DNA of 64,000 nucleotides, taken from UBA5078 sp051252515 (lineage in GTDB: Bacteria; Pseudomonadota; Gammaproteobacteria; Pseudomonadales; Pseudohongiellaceae). A program made the position numbers and the translations under genes. The first letter of the stretch is position 1; each line of letters starts with the position of its first letter. Where the stretch lies: positions 310,001-374,000 of the forward strand of contig JBPOFS010000002.1 of the NCBI GenBank assembly GCA_051252515.1. Direction: 5' to 3'. Below are positions 26,003 through 34,207 of the stretch, piece after piece. Under the pieces are notes generated by a model. That model was not told the DNA's origin. It saw only the letters and a list, made by a program, of their open reading frames with translations, and did no database searches.

Positions 26003-26495
26003 GTCTGTTAAGAAAGCCTTGCGTAATATTCTGAGCATTATAAGTGTAGCATTGTTGAGTGCGGGCTATGCTCATGCAGATAATCTGCGTCCATTTGATG
26101 GGCAAAGTTTTGCGCAAATTAAGGAAGAGTTTTCCGGTAAGCCCTTTGTGCTTAGTCTATGGTCTATTGATTGTGCGCCTTGTCGTGTTGAGCTGAAATT
26201 ATTAGGTGAGATAAAACAAAAGGATCCTGATTTTCCATTAGTGGTTATCTCTACAGATTTGCTAGAGGATCGTGAGGAAGCTCTGGATATTTTGGACAGT
26301 TATGATTTGGCAGGGTTCGAGAGCTGGATGTTTGCCGATGCATTCGTAGAGAAGCTTCGATTTAGTATCGATCCGCTTTGGCACGGAGAGCTGCCGCGCA
26401 GTTATTTTTTTGCCCAAGACCACAGCTTCAAAGCTCATAGCGGGGTGTTGAGTAGAGATCAGTTACAAGAGTTTTTCCCACATATCTCTGACTGA
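25986..26495 (+). CDS. TlpA/thioredoxin-like periplasmic protein
   Basis: This 169-residue product starts at ATG 25986, with GGAG 7 bases upstream, overlapping the previous gene by 17 bases. An N-terminal hydrophobic segment (LRNILSIISVALLSAG, then HAD) exports or anchors it. The thioredoxin fold has the redox motif in LSLWSIDCAPCRVEL (Cys63, Cys66) and the cis-Pro region at GELPRSYFF. Such proteins reduce or reshuffle disulfides or help metal loading. Coupled to the Cys-rich propeller gene, its likely client is that protein's CECC cysteines; this is inference from context. Confidence 0.82.
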   Translation: MWQHTKSVKKALRNILSIISVALLSAGYAHADNLRPFDGQSFAQIKEEFSGKPFVLSLWSIDCAPCRVELKLLGEIKQKDPDFPLVVISTDLLEDREEALDILDSYDLAGFESWMFADAFVEKLRFSIDPLWHGELPRSYFFAQDHSFKAHSGVLSRDQLQEFFPHISD

Positions 26496-26508
26496 GAAAT
26501 CGAAAACA

Positions 26509-26540
26509 AAAAAAGGGGCTCGTTAGGAGCCCCTTTTTTT
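26509..26540. terminator. bidirectional intrinsic terminator
   Basis: Seven-base perfect stem GGGGCTC/GAGCCCC (26515–26521 and 26527–26533) with loop GTTAG, flanked by an A-run before and a T-run after. It can stop transcription from the TlpA-like gene (plus) and from the convergent TonB receptor gene (minus). Confidence 0.9.
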
Positions 26541-26580
26541 ATTGGCCTATAAAAGCGCCAATTCTTTTACGTTGACGACT

Positions 26581-29538
26581 CTATTGGAAGTCGTAAACGA
26601 AACGAGCGTAGAGCACACGACCCATCGGATCCTGCAAACCACCCATCACCCCTGCAAACTCAGGCGAACGCTGTGCTTGTCGATCAAACACATTACGTGA
26701 ACCTATTGAGAATGAACTTTCGCCACCTAACAGTTCTAAACCACGGTAGGTATAAGATATGTCCATATCTGTCCATGCCTTAACTGTGGTGATGCCTGCT
26801 GGGCGGTTAGTGTTCGCGAAGAAGTCGATGTGTGTAAACAACGGACCGTCATAAGGCATATCATCGACATAATGCACTGTGGAGCTGATCGAGTGATTGC
26901 CCATTGACCAACCCATACGCAAATTCGCTTTCCATTCTGGAAGCTCAGGAGCGGCTGAAGTTGGGTCATTATAAAGGCCGGCACCGTCTTTTACAGGCTG
27001 ACTAGAATCGCCCTGATAGTAGAAGTGATCGATGAACGTTGCTTGTAAGCCTATGCGGAAATCACCCCAGTTGTTGAGAGAGAAACCATAGTTAGCATCG
27101 ACATCAAACGCTTCCACTGACACGGATTCCGCGTTAGTAGTACTCGTGTTGTTTACCTGCAAGATAGTATAAATATCAGAAGGGTCACGCACGATGTCTT
27201 TATTAGACTGTGGGCTTGCTACCCAAGCACGCAGTTGGTCTTCGGTTGGGCGATCACCTGCAAGGCCGCTGCCTGAGAAGCCAGTGGCTGTCTTGAAGTT
27301 GGCGAAGTCCAATTCCATGAGATCCTGGCCGTTAATGTCGATAATACGGTTTTGGAAATCGGTCTTATTCCAAGTGACCGACATATCAAAGTTGCCGTAG
27401 TTAATATCAAAGCCTAGTTGCTTAGACTGTGCAACTTCGTTCTCAAGGTTTGGGTTACCCCCGCCACAAGCTGTAGTAAAGGCAGAGAATGGACCAAAAC
27501 GGTCAGTCACTGTTGATAGACCACAGGTAGTCGGATCTAGTAACTGCTCCAAACTAGGGGCAATAAAGGCATCGCCTTGAGTGGCTCGAAGTGTCAACCA
27601 ATCAGTGGCGGCATAAGTTAAGCCGAACTTAGGGTCTGTTGACTTCTGACCAGTACTGAACTCTTCGCTACGTACAGCCACTTCAAGTTCGAGGTTAGAA
27701 AGCAACGGCATGGCGAGTTCCATAAAGAACGCGTCTACTTCTCGGCTGCCCGTAGTGATTTGTTCTTTCTCTGTGCCACCAATCCAAGTATCCCCTGCTA
27801 GCTCTACTGCTGAAGGAGTATTGGTGTACTTGTCATTACGCCATTGGTAACCAAGTGCTGCGCCAACTGGGCCGCCAGGGAGTTCAAAACCGAACAAAGG
27901 CAGCTCGCCGTTTACAACGAAGTCGAACACATCAAGTCGTTTCTCTTCGGACTCTTTGTCACGCGCTGAAATCGCTTCCATCACGTGTATAGAGTTATTG
28001 TTTGCTTGGTCCGTTACAAAGAAAGGGTTGTAGCAGTCTTCGCGGTCCGCTAGTACGTCACAGTTCAAGCCTTGCTTCATGGCTTCGATGTCGTAGTTTT
28101 GGCTGGAGACATAGTGCAGATCATGAACGTTGTGTGTCCATGAGGCTATGCCTTCCCATCCATCGACATAGGGAACTTTGAAATCGGCTTGAAAGCTGTA
28201 GCGCGTTACGCTGTCCGTACTGCCGCTGATGTTATCCATGTCTGTTGTGAAGCCAGACGATTGAGTATGGGTTTTGTTGATGGGGCGCAGTGTTCTCGCT
28301 TGAACGTCCTCAAACAACGGCACGCCGTTGTCAGCGGTGCCTGAAACTAACGCATCGAAAGTGCCGTCTCCATTGAGATCCGCAGTGCCTCGATCAGGGA
28401 TGCCGTCACCGTTAGCGTCTACACCATAGAGTGCTGCACCACTGCCGTCGACTGCTCTGAAAGGGTTGCCTGGGATTTCACCACGAATGGCTGGAAGTTC
28501 GCCGATTCGAGAGTTGCCTGGGTTTGACGTAGACGTGTAGCTCACTTGATGCATGCGAGTAGAGAAGCCTTGGAAGGACAGAGTGAGGTCTTCACTTGCA
28601 TCCCAAGTCGCATTGGCGAAGAACTGCGTCGTCTCCATTGGTTCACGGTAACTACGTGTGTCACCAAAATCGAAATAACATGTGCCGAATAAGTTAGAAC
28701 CAAAAGGGTTGTTGGCTACATCGACTTGATACCCTGTACGCTCCGAAGCAGGAGCACAGTTAGGATCCGCTTGGCGTAGGTTTGTGCCTGTGTACGCGCC
28801 GCTCGCGTCGCGCTCAGGAACAAAGTAGTTGCCAGGAGCGTTTGAAGAGAGCACTAGACCTGCATTGGCTAGGTCAGCTCGTTCATCCCAACCAAGGCGG
28901 CTGTTCTGGCGATACTGGCCTGCGAGCACGACGTCAATTTCACCGACCTCGCCGCCCCACATGGCTTGAACAGACTCTTCATCGTAATCACCACGGGAAT
29001 CTTGTTCTCCGTAAGTGTCTAACTTGAAGCCATCATAAGATTTGTAAGGGATGAAGTTCACAACACCGGCCACTGCTTCGTTGCCGTACAGGGCCGCGGC
29101 ACCATCGGCAACGATATCGAGCCGTTGGATGGCTATAGAAGGAATTAGGGTGTTAACGTTTTCGTTCACTAGTCGCTTACCGTCTAGGAGCGTTAGAGTT
29201 GATCGCGCTCCGAGGCCCCGCAAGTCGATCTCAGTGCTACGTGATGTTGTTCCTTGAATGGTGTTGGTAATAGCTGAAGCGGCTCCGTTCACGAAGGAGA
29301 GGTTTTGTACCACTTCCCCAAGGTTCAAGGTGCCTTCGTCAACTAGGTCATCGGCGCTTATTTGTCTAATCGCTGATGCGCCAGTAAAACCTTCCGAGCG
29401 TCGAATAAAGGAGCCTGTAACTACGACCTCTTCTACTTCTGGGTCCTGTTGTGCGAATGTGGGTGTGGCGATTGGTAGTAGGGAAAAAGAAATTGCGGCG
29501 CACAGCAGGCTGCGCTTATATGGAATGTTACGTCGCAT
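26581..29538 (-). CDS. large TonB-dependent receptor with EF-hand-like insert
   Basis: The 985-residue receptor starts at ATG 29538, preceded by GGAGAG; an upstream ATG at 29550 lacks a ribosome site. After the signal peptide (ending TFA-Q) comes EVEEVVVTGSFIRR, typical of the Caulobacter/Xanthomonas-type receptors, a plug with DLRGLGARSTLTLLDGKRL and AALYGNEAVAGVVNF, and a barrel ending ARFVYDFQ. An extracellular loop at residues about 374–395 carries Asp-rich calcium-loop-like sequence (DANGDGIPD and DLNGDGTFD). Several cysteines occur in surface loops. Receptors of this class import oligosaccharides, peptides or other bulky nutrients; substrate unknown. It is monocistronic with a terminator just beyond it. 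Confidence 0.85.
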   Translation of the reverse strand: MRRNIPYKRSLLCAAISFSLLPIATPTFAQQDPEVEEVVVTGSFIRRSEGFTGASAIRQISADDLVDEGTLNLGEVVQNLSFVNGAASAITNTIQGTTSRSTEIDLRGLGARSTLTLLDGKRLVNENVNTLIPSIAIQRLDIVADGAAALYGNEAVAGVVNFIPYKSYDGFKLDTYGEQDSRGDYDEESVQAMWGGEVGEIDVVLAGQYRQNSRLGWDERADLANAGLVLSSNAPGNYFVPERDASGAYTGTNLRQADPNCAPASERTGYQVDVANNPFGSNLFGTCYFDFGDTRSYREPMETTQFFANATWDASEDLTLSFQGFSTRMHQVSYTSTSNPGNSRIGELPAIRGEIPGNPFRAVDGSGAALYGVDANGDGIPDRGTADLNGDGTFDALVSGTADNGVPLFEDVQARTLRPINKTHTQSSGFTTDMDNISGSTDSVTRYSFQADFKVPYVDGWEGIASWTHNVHDLHYVSSQNYDIEAMKQGLNCDVLADREDCYNPFFVTDQANNNSIHVMEAISARDKESEEKRLDVFDFVVNGELPLFGFELPGGPVGAALGYQWRNDKYTNTPSAVELAGDTWIGGTEKEQITTGSREVDAFFMELAMPLLSNLELEVAVRSEEFSTGQKSTDPKFGLTYAATDWLTLRATQGDAFIAPSLEQLLDPTTCGLSTVTDRFGPFSAFTTACGGGNPNLENEVAQSKQLGFDINYGNFDMSVTWNKTDFQNRIIDINGQDLMELDFANFKTATGFSGSGLAGDRPTEDQLRAWVASPQSNKDIVRDPSDIYTILQVNNTSTTNAESVSVEAFDVDANYGFSLNNWGDFRIGLQATFIDHFYYQGDSSQPVKDGAGLYNDPTSAAPELPEWKANLRMGWSMGNHSISSTVHYVDDMPYDGPLFTHIDFFANTNRPAGITTVKAWTDMDISYTYRGLELLGGESSFSIGSRNVFDRQAQRSPEFAGVMGGLQDPMGRVLYARFVYDFQ

Positions 29539-30206
29539 AATGCTCTCCATTGTTATGATTATTTTTTTTACATATTTGAACGTTATAAATATAACAGTTA
29601 CAACATGTTAGGATGCACAGTGAGGTCGTGTGAGTTGGCGATCTCAATGTCTAACGAGCGTTTGGTTATAATTGAATATTGCTTCTTTAACGATTTTATT
29701 TTCAGCGCACAAATGGAACCATTGGTGTACATAGTTATTAGCGTTTTATCGGCAACGCTAAGACCTTAGCAAATCTATTTGTAACAGAAAAGTGTTAATT
29801 TGTTGCAAATGGCCAACGATTAACAATAATTTCGCCCCCTCCTTTATGGGAAAATATATCATATCCTTTAAATACAATTGGTTAGAGCATCCCTCTCTAG
29901 CGTTTCGAATATGTTTTGTGTCAGAAAATTCTGCAAAAAAACCTTAATTTGTTACAAATATGACGGGGGTGTTTTTGCTCAAAAAAAGCGCTAATTCAAT
30001 CGGCCATTTATTGGATGTTATGAACTATGCGAAAGTGAGGAGAAACTCTAATGATAAACGTTTCCATAGGTATCAATTGCGGTGAGCGAAAGGGCCGTTA
30101 ATGCTACCCAAGGTAACTAGTACGAGCTATTGACGCAAAAATAGTTGTTAGCTTTAAGCTGTTTAGCTTAGTGTAAAGGCTTTCCATACTGCTGAAACAG
30201 AGGGAC
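29539..30206. other. AT-rich intergenic region between TonB receptor and cupin gene
   Basis: About 670 bases without a convincing gene, divergent between the receptor and the cupin. It is clearly richer in A+T than its surroundings. It contains a 14-base palindrome, GTTATA-AA-TATAAC, at 29582–29595 close to the receptor start, the repeated ATTTG-N3-CAAAT motifs listed separately, and a 16-codon reading frame with a good AGGAG-type ribosome site at 30051–30101. It looks like a regulatory region rather than a decayed gene, though decay cannot be excluded. Confidence 0.6.
29777..29959. promoter_or_regulatory. repeated operator-like motif (TTAATTTGTTrCAAAT)
   Basis: Two 16-base copies differing at one position, TTAATTTGTTGCAAAT at 29795–29810 and TTAATTTGTTACAAAT at 29944–29959, each contain the dyad ATTTG-N3-CAAAT. 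A further half, ATTTGTAAC, stands inverted at 29777–29785. They lie about 260–420 bases upstream of the receptor start. A dimeric regulator binding cooperatively would fit; the protein is unknown. Confidence 0.45.
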
Positions 30207-30524
30207 ATGATGTCAGGAGATTACCCAGAAAGGATTCGGAAGCTGCCTCTATACGATGGCCGGTTCGATGCATATAAATTGGCAGCAAAAGGGGCCGATG
30301 TGCTATTTGCCTCCTACCCTGCAGGCACTAGCATAGCGCCTCACTCCCATGACACGGACAATTATGGTGTTATCACCCGTGGAGAGCTTATCCTGCACAT
30401 CGGAGGCATTACCCAGCGTATCGGTGTGGGTCAGTGGTATCACGTCCCCGCGCACGAAGAGCATTCGGCGGAATTTGCAGTGGAGACGGACGAAGTGGAA
30501 TTCTGGTTCGTGCAGGAAGGCTGA
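30207..30524 (+). CDS. small single-domain cupin protein
   Basis: The 105-residue protein is one cupin barrel. Motif 1 is PHSHDTDNYGVITRGELILHI (two His, then the conserved Gly), and motif 2 is YHVPAHEEHSAEF. His residues at about 47, 49 and in the second motif could bind a metal. Such proteins act as small sensors, isomerases or dioxygenase-like enzymes; nothing here decides which. Two ATGs stand in tandem (30207 and 30210) after GAGGGA. It converges on the AI-2E gene with only 3 bases between stops and no terminator. Confidence 0.75.
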   Translation: MMSGDYPERIRKLPLYDGRFDAYKLAAKGADVLFASYPAGTSIAPHSHDTDNYGVITRGELILHIGGITQRIGVGQWYHVPAHEEHSAEFAVETDEVEFWFVQEG

Positions 30525-30527
30525 GTG

Positions 30528-31580
30528 TCAGTCGGAGAGCTCAGGGTTAATATCTGCGATAAAAATATTCCAGAAAGCGAGGAAAACGGCAGCGATCAGG
30601 GGCCCAATGACGAAGCCGTTGATGCCAAATAAAGAAATTCCGCCCATCGTAGAGAATAAAACAATGTAATCGGGCAGTTTGGTGTCTCTACCTACAAGGA
30701 TGGGGCGTAACACGTTATCGGCTAGCCCTATAATTAGCGCGCCGTATAAAAATAGAATAGACGCTTGCGCCCACGCTCCGGTTCCATACAGGTAAATGGC
30801 AACGGGCCCCCAAACAAGTGCTGCGCCAACCGCGGGAATGAGTGACAAAAAGGCCATCACGACTGCCCACAGTACCGGCCCTGGAATATCCAGGAACCAA
30901 AAGATAATCCCTCCCAGCGCCCCTTGAATCAAAGCCACGAGCAAATTCCCTTTGATGGTGGCGCGAGTCACCTCAACAAATTTTTGAAACAGTAGCTGCT
31001 TGCGCATATCGCTTAGGGGGACGGCGGATTTCATAAGGCGGACAAGGGTTTCACCGTCTCTTAATAAAAAGAAAGTGAGGTAGAGCATGAGGACGAGTTT
31101 GACCGTGAAGTTAAGGGTGTTTCGGCCAATGCTTAGTGCTTGTTGCGCGACGAACTCTCCGATCCCTAGCGCTGAGTTAGAAAGATAATCGCGAATGCTA
31201 GAGGTATCGGCATTGCTACGCTCCATCAGTTCGGGAGCAAAGGGGATCGCTAGTACCATTTGGTCGATATAGTGTTCTGGCTGAATCTCCTGGGCTTGTA
31301 GCTTGCTATAAAGGTTGGCGCCTTCTTGAATAAAAGTTGATAGCAATGCGAGTGCGGGAATAATGACGATTACAGAGCCTACGAGCAGGGTGTAGAGCGC
31401 GGTAGAGGTTTTTCCCGTGCCAAGCCTAGTGTGTAGTTGGTATTGCAGTGGTGAGAAGATGACGGCTACAACGATCGCCCAAAAGATAGCGCTCCAAAAC
31501 GGACGTAGGATAAAGGCGAATAGGAGGGTGACGATCCCTAGCAAGACTAAGAAACTTCGTTTCTCTAATATCTCTCTCAT
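30528..31580 (-). CDS. AI-2E family transporter (PerM/TqsA-like)
   Basis: The 350-residue integral membrane protein has about eight hydrophobic segments: a paired set at the N-terminus (FLVLLGIVTLLFAFILRPF, IFWAIVVAVIFSPLQ), a large hydrophilic section at about 85–150, and the conserved C-terminal half with FWFLDIPGPVLWAVVMAFLS, LIPAVGAALVWGPVAIYL and LFGINGFVIGPLIAAV. The family includes the AI-2 exporter TqsA and Na+/H+ or unknown permeases, so the substrate is open. AGGAG lies 9 bases before its ATG. The NatB-like gene ends 13 bases upstream, on the same strand. Confidence 0.87.
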   Translation of the reverse strand: MREILEKRSFLVLLGIVTLLFAFILRPFWSAIFWAIVVAVIFSPLQYQLHTRLGTGKTSTALYTLLVGSVIVIIPALALLSTFIQEGANLYSKLQAQEIQPEHYIDQMVLAIPFAPELMERSNADTSSIRDYLSNSALGIGEFVAQQALSIGRNTLNFTVKLVLMLYLTFFLLRDGETLVRLMKSAVPLSDMRKQLLFQKFVEVTRATIKGNLLVALIQGALGGIIFWFLDIPGPVLWAVVMAFLSLIPAVGAALVWGPVAIYLYGTGAWAQASILFLYGALIIGLADNVLRPILVGRDTKLPDYIVLFSTMGGISLFGINGFVIGPLIAAVFLAFWNIFIADINPELSD

Positions 31581-31593
31581 TCGAGGCTCCTAC

Positions 31594-33177
31594 TTAATTT
31601 TTATGATGGAGCATTCGAAAAATTTCGACAATTCTAGGAGGCTGTCCAGTACGCAGAACCCCTTGTCGAAAGATCTTACCCGATAACCACAGTACCAAGA
31701 CAATGCTTAGTAGAAGCACGATCGTAGTGCCAATGACATCGACCATTGGCGGCTGTGCCGCGGCGCGGTTCATCATCGTAAATGGAGTGAACAGCGGAAT
31801 CCAGGACATGATGCGCGCAATGGGGCCATTGGGGTCTTGTGCAATAAACGTCATGGTGATTAGCGGCACAATAAGAATCATCATCATGGGCATCATGAGG
31901 CTTTGTGCCTCTTTCAATGTGTTGCACAAGCTGCCAATAGCCAAGAAAATTCCAGCGTACAAGGCATACCCAGCTAAGAAGTAAAAAATAAAGTATGGGA
32001 TCAAGTCGGACGAGAGTAGGACGTTGAAGAATTGGCCCAATAGTTCCGTTTGAGTGCTTGGGTAGAGTGCGATGAAAAGGAAGAAGGATAACAACCACGC
32101 CCCTATCGTCGTAATGCCGCTAAGCCCGATGCCAAATAATTTTCCCATCATTAGTTCAAGCGGCGTTACTGAGGCCAGCAGCACTTCGATAATGCGATTG
32201 GATTTTTCCTCGATAGTGTTGCTCAGTAAGTACTGAACGCTTTGCATCAAGGAGATGAACATTAAATAGACGAAACCCACGGGTGCCCATTGGCGGAACG
32301 TGTCTGCGACACTGACCGCTTCCTGCCCCTCATCTTTACGAGGGTCCAGTCGGCTAAGCGGCATACGAGTGCGTTGTACATTTCTAATGACTTCGACATC
32401 GATGCCCTGTTGCGTATATTCATTGCTTCGAATGCGACTGTTGATGCTGCGCTCAATGGCATTAGGTAAGCGCGTGTCGGTCAAGTTACTGGCCCAGTAT
32501 TGGATGCCAATTTGTGGAGTTGCAGCAGGCGTTGGTGAATTACTAGGCCTTAGGATGGCGTCATCTACTTGGGCTGGGATGAGGATCAATGCAAAGAGTG
32601 CGCTAGGTTGACCGTCCACTTGTAATTGACGCTCCCCTGTTAACCAAGGGCGTAGCTGTTCAATCATTTGCTCTGGGTTTGCTTGTGTGTCGATACCTTC
32701 AGGGACGTCGGCTTGAACGAAAAGTTCGCGTGGGGGAGAAAACCTAGGGGCGTCCTCGCGCAGATAAGGACTGGCCAGTGCTAACGCAAAATCAAGGCCG
32801 CCACTTTCAAGCCATTGATCAAGCGCGGTCACTTCATCGGCGCCTGCGCCATCAACAAACTGGTCTATTTGTGAATCGGCATTGGCGGCTGTTTGTTCGG
32901 GATTGCTCTCGCGGCGATTCTCGATAACGTAGCTAACAAATGCTTGGAGAATTCGCCGTTGGTGTTCCTGGCGTATTGCCACCTGCACCGCCTCGGAGTA
33001 TTGGCCGGACTGATCAATGAGCAAATAGTGTCGCGTAGGAGTCGAGTCGGCTAGAAGGGTTTGGAAAAAAAACACTCCAACTAAGATGAGAGGGAATAAT
33101 AATATCCCCGCCCAAAAGCCTTTGGTTTTTACGTTCTCGCCGTACTCTCGTAATGCTATCAGGAGAATCATTCTCAT
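31594..33177 (-). CDS. ABC-2 type exporter permease (NatB-like)
   Basis: The 527-residue permease has one N-terminal membrane segment (GFWAGILLFPLILVGVFFFQTL), a large extracytoplasmic domain of about 220 residues, and five to six further membrane segments from about residue 300 (VGFVYLMFISLMQSVQYLLS, LSGITTIGAWLLSFFLF). The conserved NTIEEKSNRIIEVLLASVTPLELMMGK-like region is the coupling motif of NatB-type ABC-2 permeases; I see it at about 315–340. NatAB of Bacillus exports Na+, but many homologues have other or unknown substrates. Its ATG overlaps the stop of the ATPase gene as ATGA. Confidence 0.85.
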   Translation of the reverse strand: MRMILLIALREYGENVKTKGFWAGILLFPLILVGVFFFQTLLADSTPTRHYLLIDQSGQYSEAVQVAIRQEHQRRILQAFVSYVIENRRESNPEQTAANADSQIDQFVDGAGADEVTALDQWLESGGLDFALALASPYLREDAPRFSPPRELFVQADVPEGIDTQANPEQMIEQLRPWLTGERQLQVDGQPSALFALILIPAQVDDAILRPSNSPTPAATPQIGIQYWASNLTDTRLPNAIERSINSRIRSNEYTQQGIDVEVIRNVQRTRMPLSRLDPRKDEGQEAVSVADTFRQWAPVGFVYLMFISLMQSVQYLLSNTIEEKSNRIIEVLLASVTPLELMMGKLFGIGLSGITTIGAWLLSFFLFIALYPSTQTELLGQFFNVLLSSDLIPYFIFYFLAGYALYAGIFLAIGSLCNTLKEAQSLMMPMMMILIVPLITMTFIAQDPNGPIARIMSWIPLFTPFTMMNRAAAQPPMVDVIGTTIVLLLSIVLVLWLSGKIFRQGVLRTGQPPRIVEIFRMLHHKN

Positions 33178-34124
33178 CGTAGAACATGCTCCTTGGCGTC
33201 GCTGCCCACAAGCCGTACAAAGACGTCGTGCAAGCTAGGTTGAGTGTGGTCGAAGCGGGTTAAAGGGATTCCTGCATTGATACAACACTGCAAAATTGAT
33301 TGCGGGTTTGTATGTTCCTTAATTTGGATTTCCCAATGACGGGTGCCCCCAGACGCAAGCACTTCAGGAAACACTTCATTAACCTCTATGATGCTTGTAG
33401 GGTCGATGAAGGGTCGGATGTCGCCGGCACACTCAAGCACTACACGGCGTGGAATAATGGCGTGAGCGTCGGCTAAAGTGCCGTCAAAGACCTTCTTGCC
33501 TTTGGTGATGAGCAGCATCCGATCACAGAGTCGTTCAGCGTGCTGCATGATATGTGTTGAGAAAATTACGGTCTGACCGGCTTGCGCCATATCATTGATC
33601 AATTGCTCGAGCACTTCTTGGTTGACTGGGTCCAGGCCTGAGAACGGCTCATCCAAAATAACGAGCTCGGGACGATGCACTACCGCAGACAAAACTTGGA
33701 CCTTCTGTCCCATGCCTTTAGAGAGTGATTCGACCTTGGCCTCGGCATAATCTTTCAATCCATAGCGTTCTAGAAGTTCGAAAGCCCGCAGCTTTGCTTC
33801 TTTTTTGCTCATTCCTTTTAGCGTGCCAAAATAGGCAATGATTGCCCATACCCGCATCTTTTTATACAGGCCCTTCTCTTCGGGTAGATAGCCAATGCGG
33901 TGGCGGACATTTAAAGCGCAAGACTCGCCCAGAATGCGGATATCGCCTGAGTCAGGTTTGAGGATGTCGAGGATCATGCGGATGGTGGTGGTTTTTCCTG
34001 CCCCGTTTGGGCCAAGGAAACCATAGATGCTGCCAGCAGGAATGCTGAAGCTAATATCATCTACGGCAGTAAAAGTGCCGTAGCGTTTGCTGACCTTATT
34101 CAATTCCAACACATGCTCTGGCAT
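33174..34124 (-). CDS. ABC transporter ATPase (NatA-like)
   Basis: This 316-residue ATPase powers the neighbouring permease. Walker A is GPNGAGKTT (about 38–46), the signature LSKGMGQKVQVLSAVVH, Walker B LVILDEPFSGLDPVN, and the switch His is in IFSTHIMQHAE. The C-terminal 80 residues match the DUF4162 region usual in NatA/CcmA-type exporters. A short stem-loop lies between this start and gltD. It forms, with the permease, a two-gene half-transporter pair. Confidence 0.92.
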   Translation of the reverse strand: MPEHVLELNKVSKRYGTFTAVDDISFSIPAGSIYGFLGPNGAGKTTTIRMILDILKPDSGDIRILGESCALNVRHRIGYLPEEKGLYKKMRVWAIIAYFGTLKGMSKKEAKLRAFELLERYGLKDYAEAKVESLSKGMGQKVQVLSAVVHRPELVILDEPFSGLDPVNQEVLEQLINDMAQAGQTVIFSTHIMQHAERLCDRMLLITKGKKVFDGTLADAHAIIPRRVVLECAGDIRPFIDPTSIIEVNEVFPEVLASGGTRHWEIQIKEHTNPQSILQCCINAGIPLTRFDHTQPSLHDVFVRLVGSDAKEHVLR

Positions 34125-34161
34125 TGCGGATTCCTTAGCGAAGGTCTAGCGTCTGGGCTGC

Positions 34162-34199
34162 TTAACCCTAACGCTGCGAAAAAACAGCGCTAGGGTTAA
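34162..34199 (-). other. strong stem-loop after gltD
   Basis: Inverted repeat TTAACCCTAACGCTG/CAGCGCTAGGGTTAA (34162–34176 and 34185–34199), one mismatch, 8-base loop. It starts about 9 bases after the gltD stop. The T-run is in the loop rather than after the stem on the minus strand, so it may be a 3'-end stabiliser or an imperfect terminator. Confidence 0.5.
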
Positions 34200-34207
34200 A
34201 GGACGGA

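Noticed and set aside
34162..34199. classical intrinsic terminator for gltD
   Set aside because: The stem is strong but the T-run is in the loop, not after the stem, on the gltD strand; kept only as a stem-loop.
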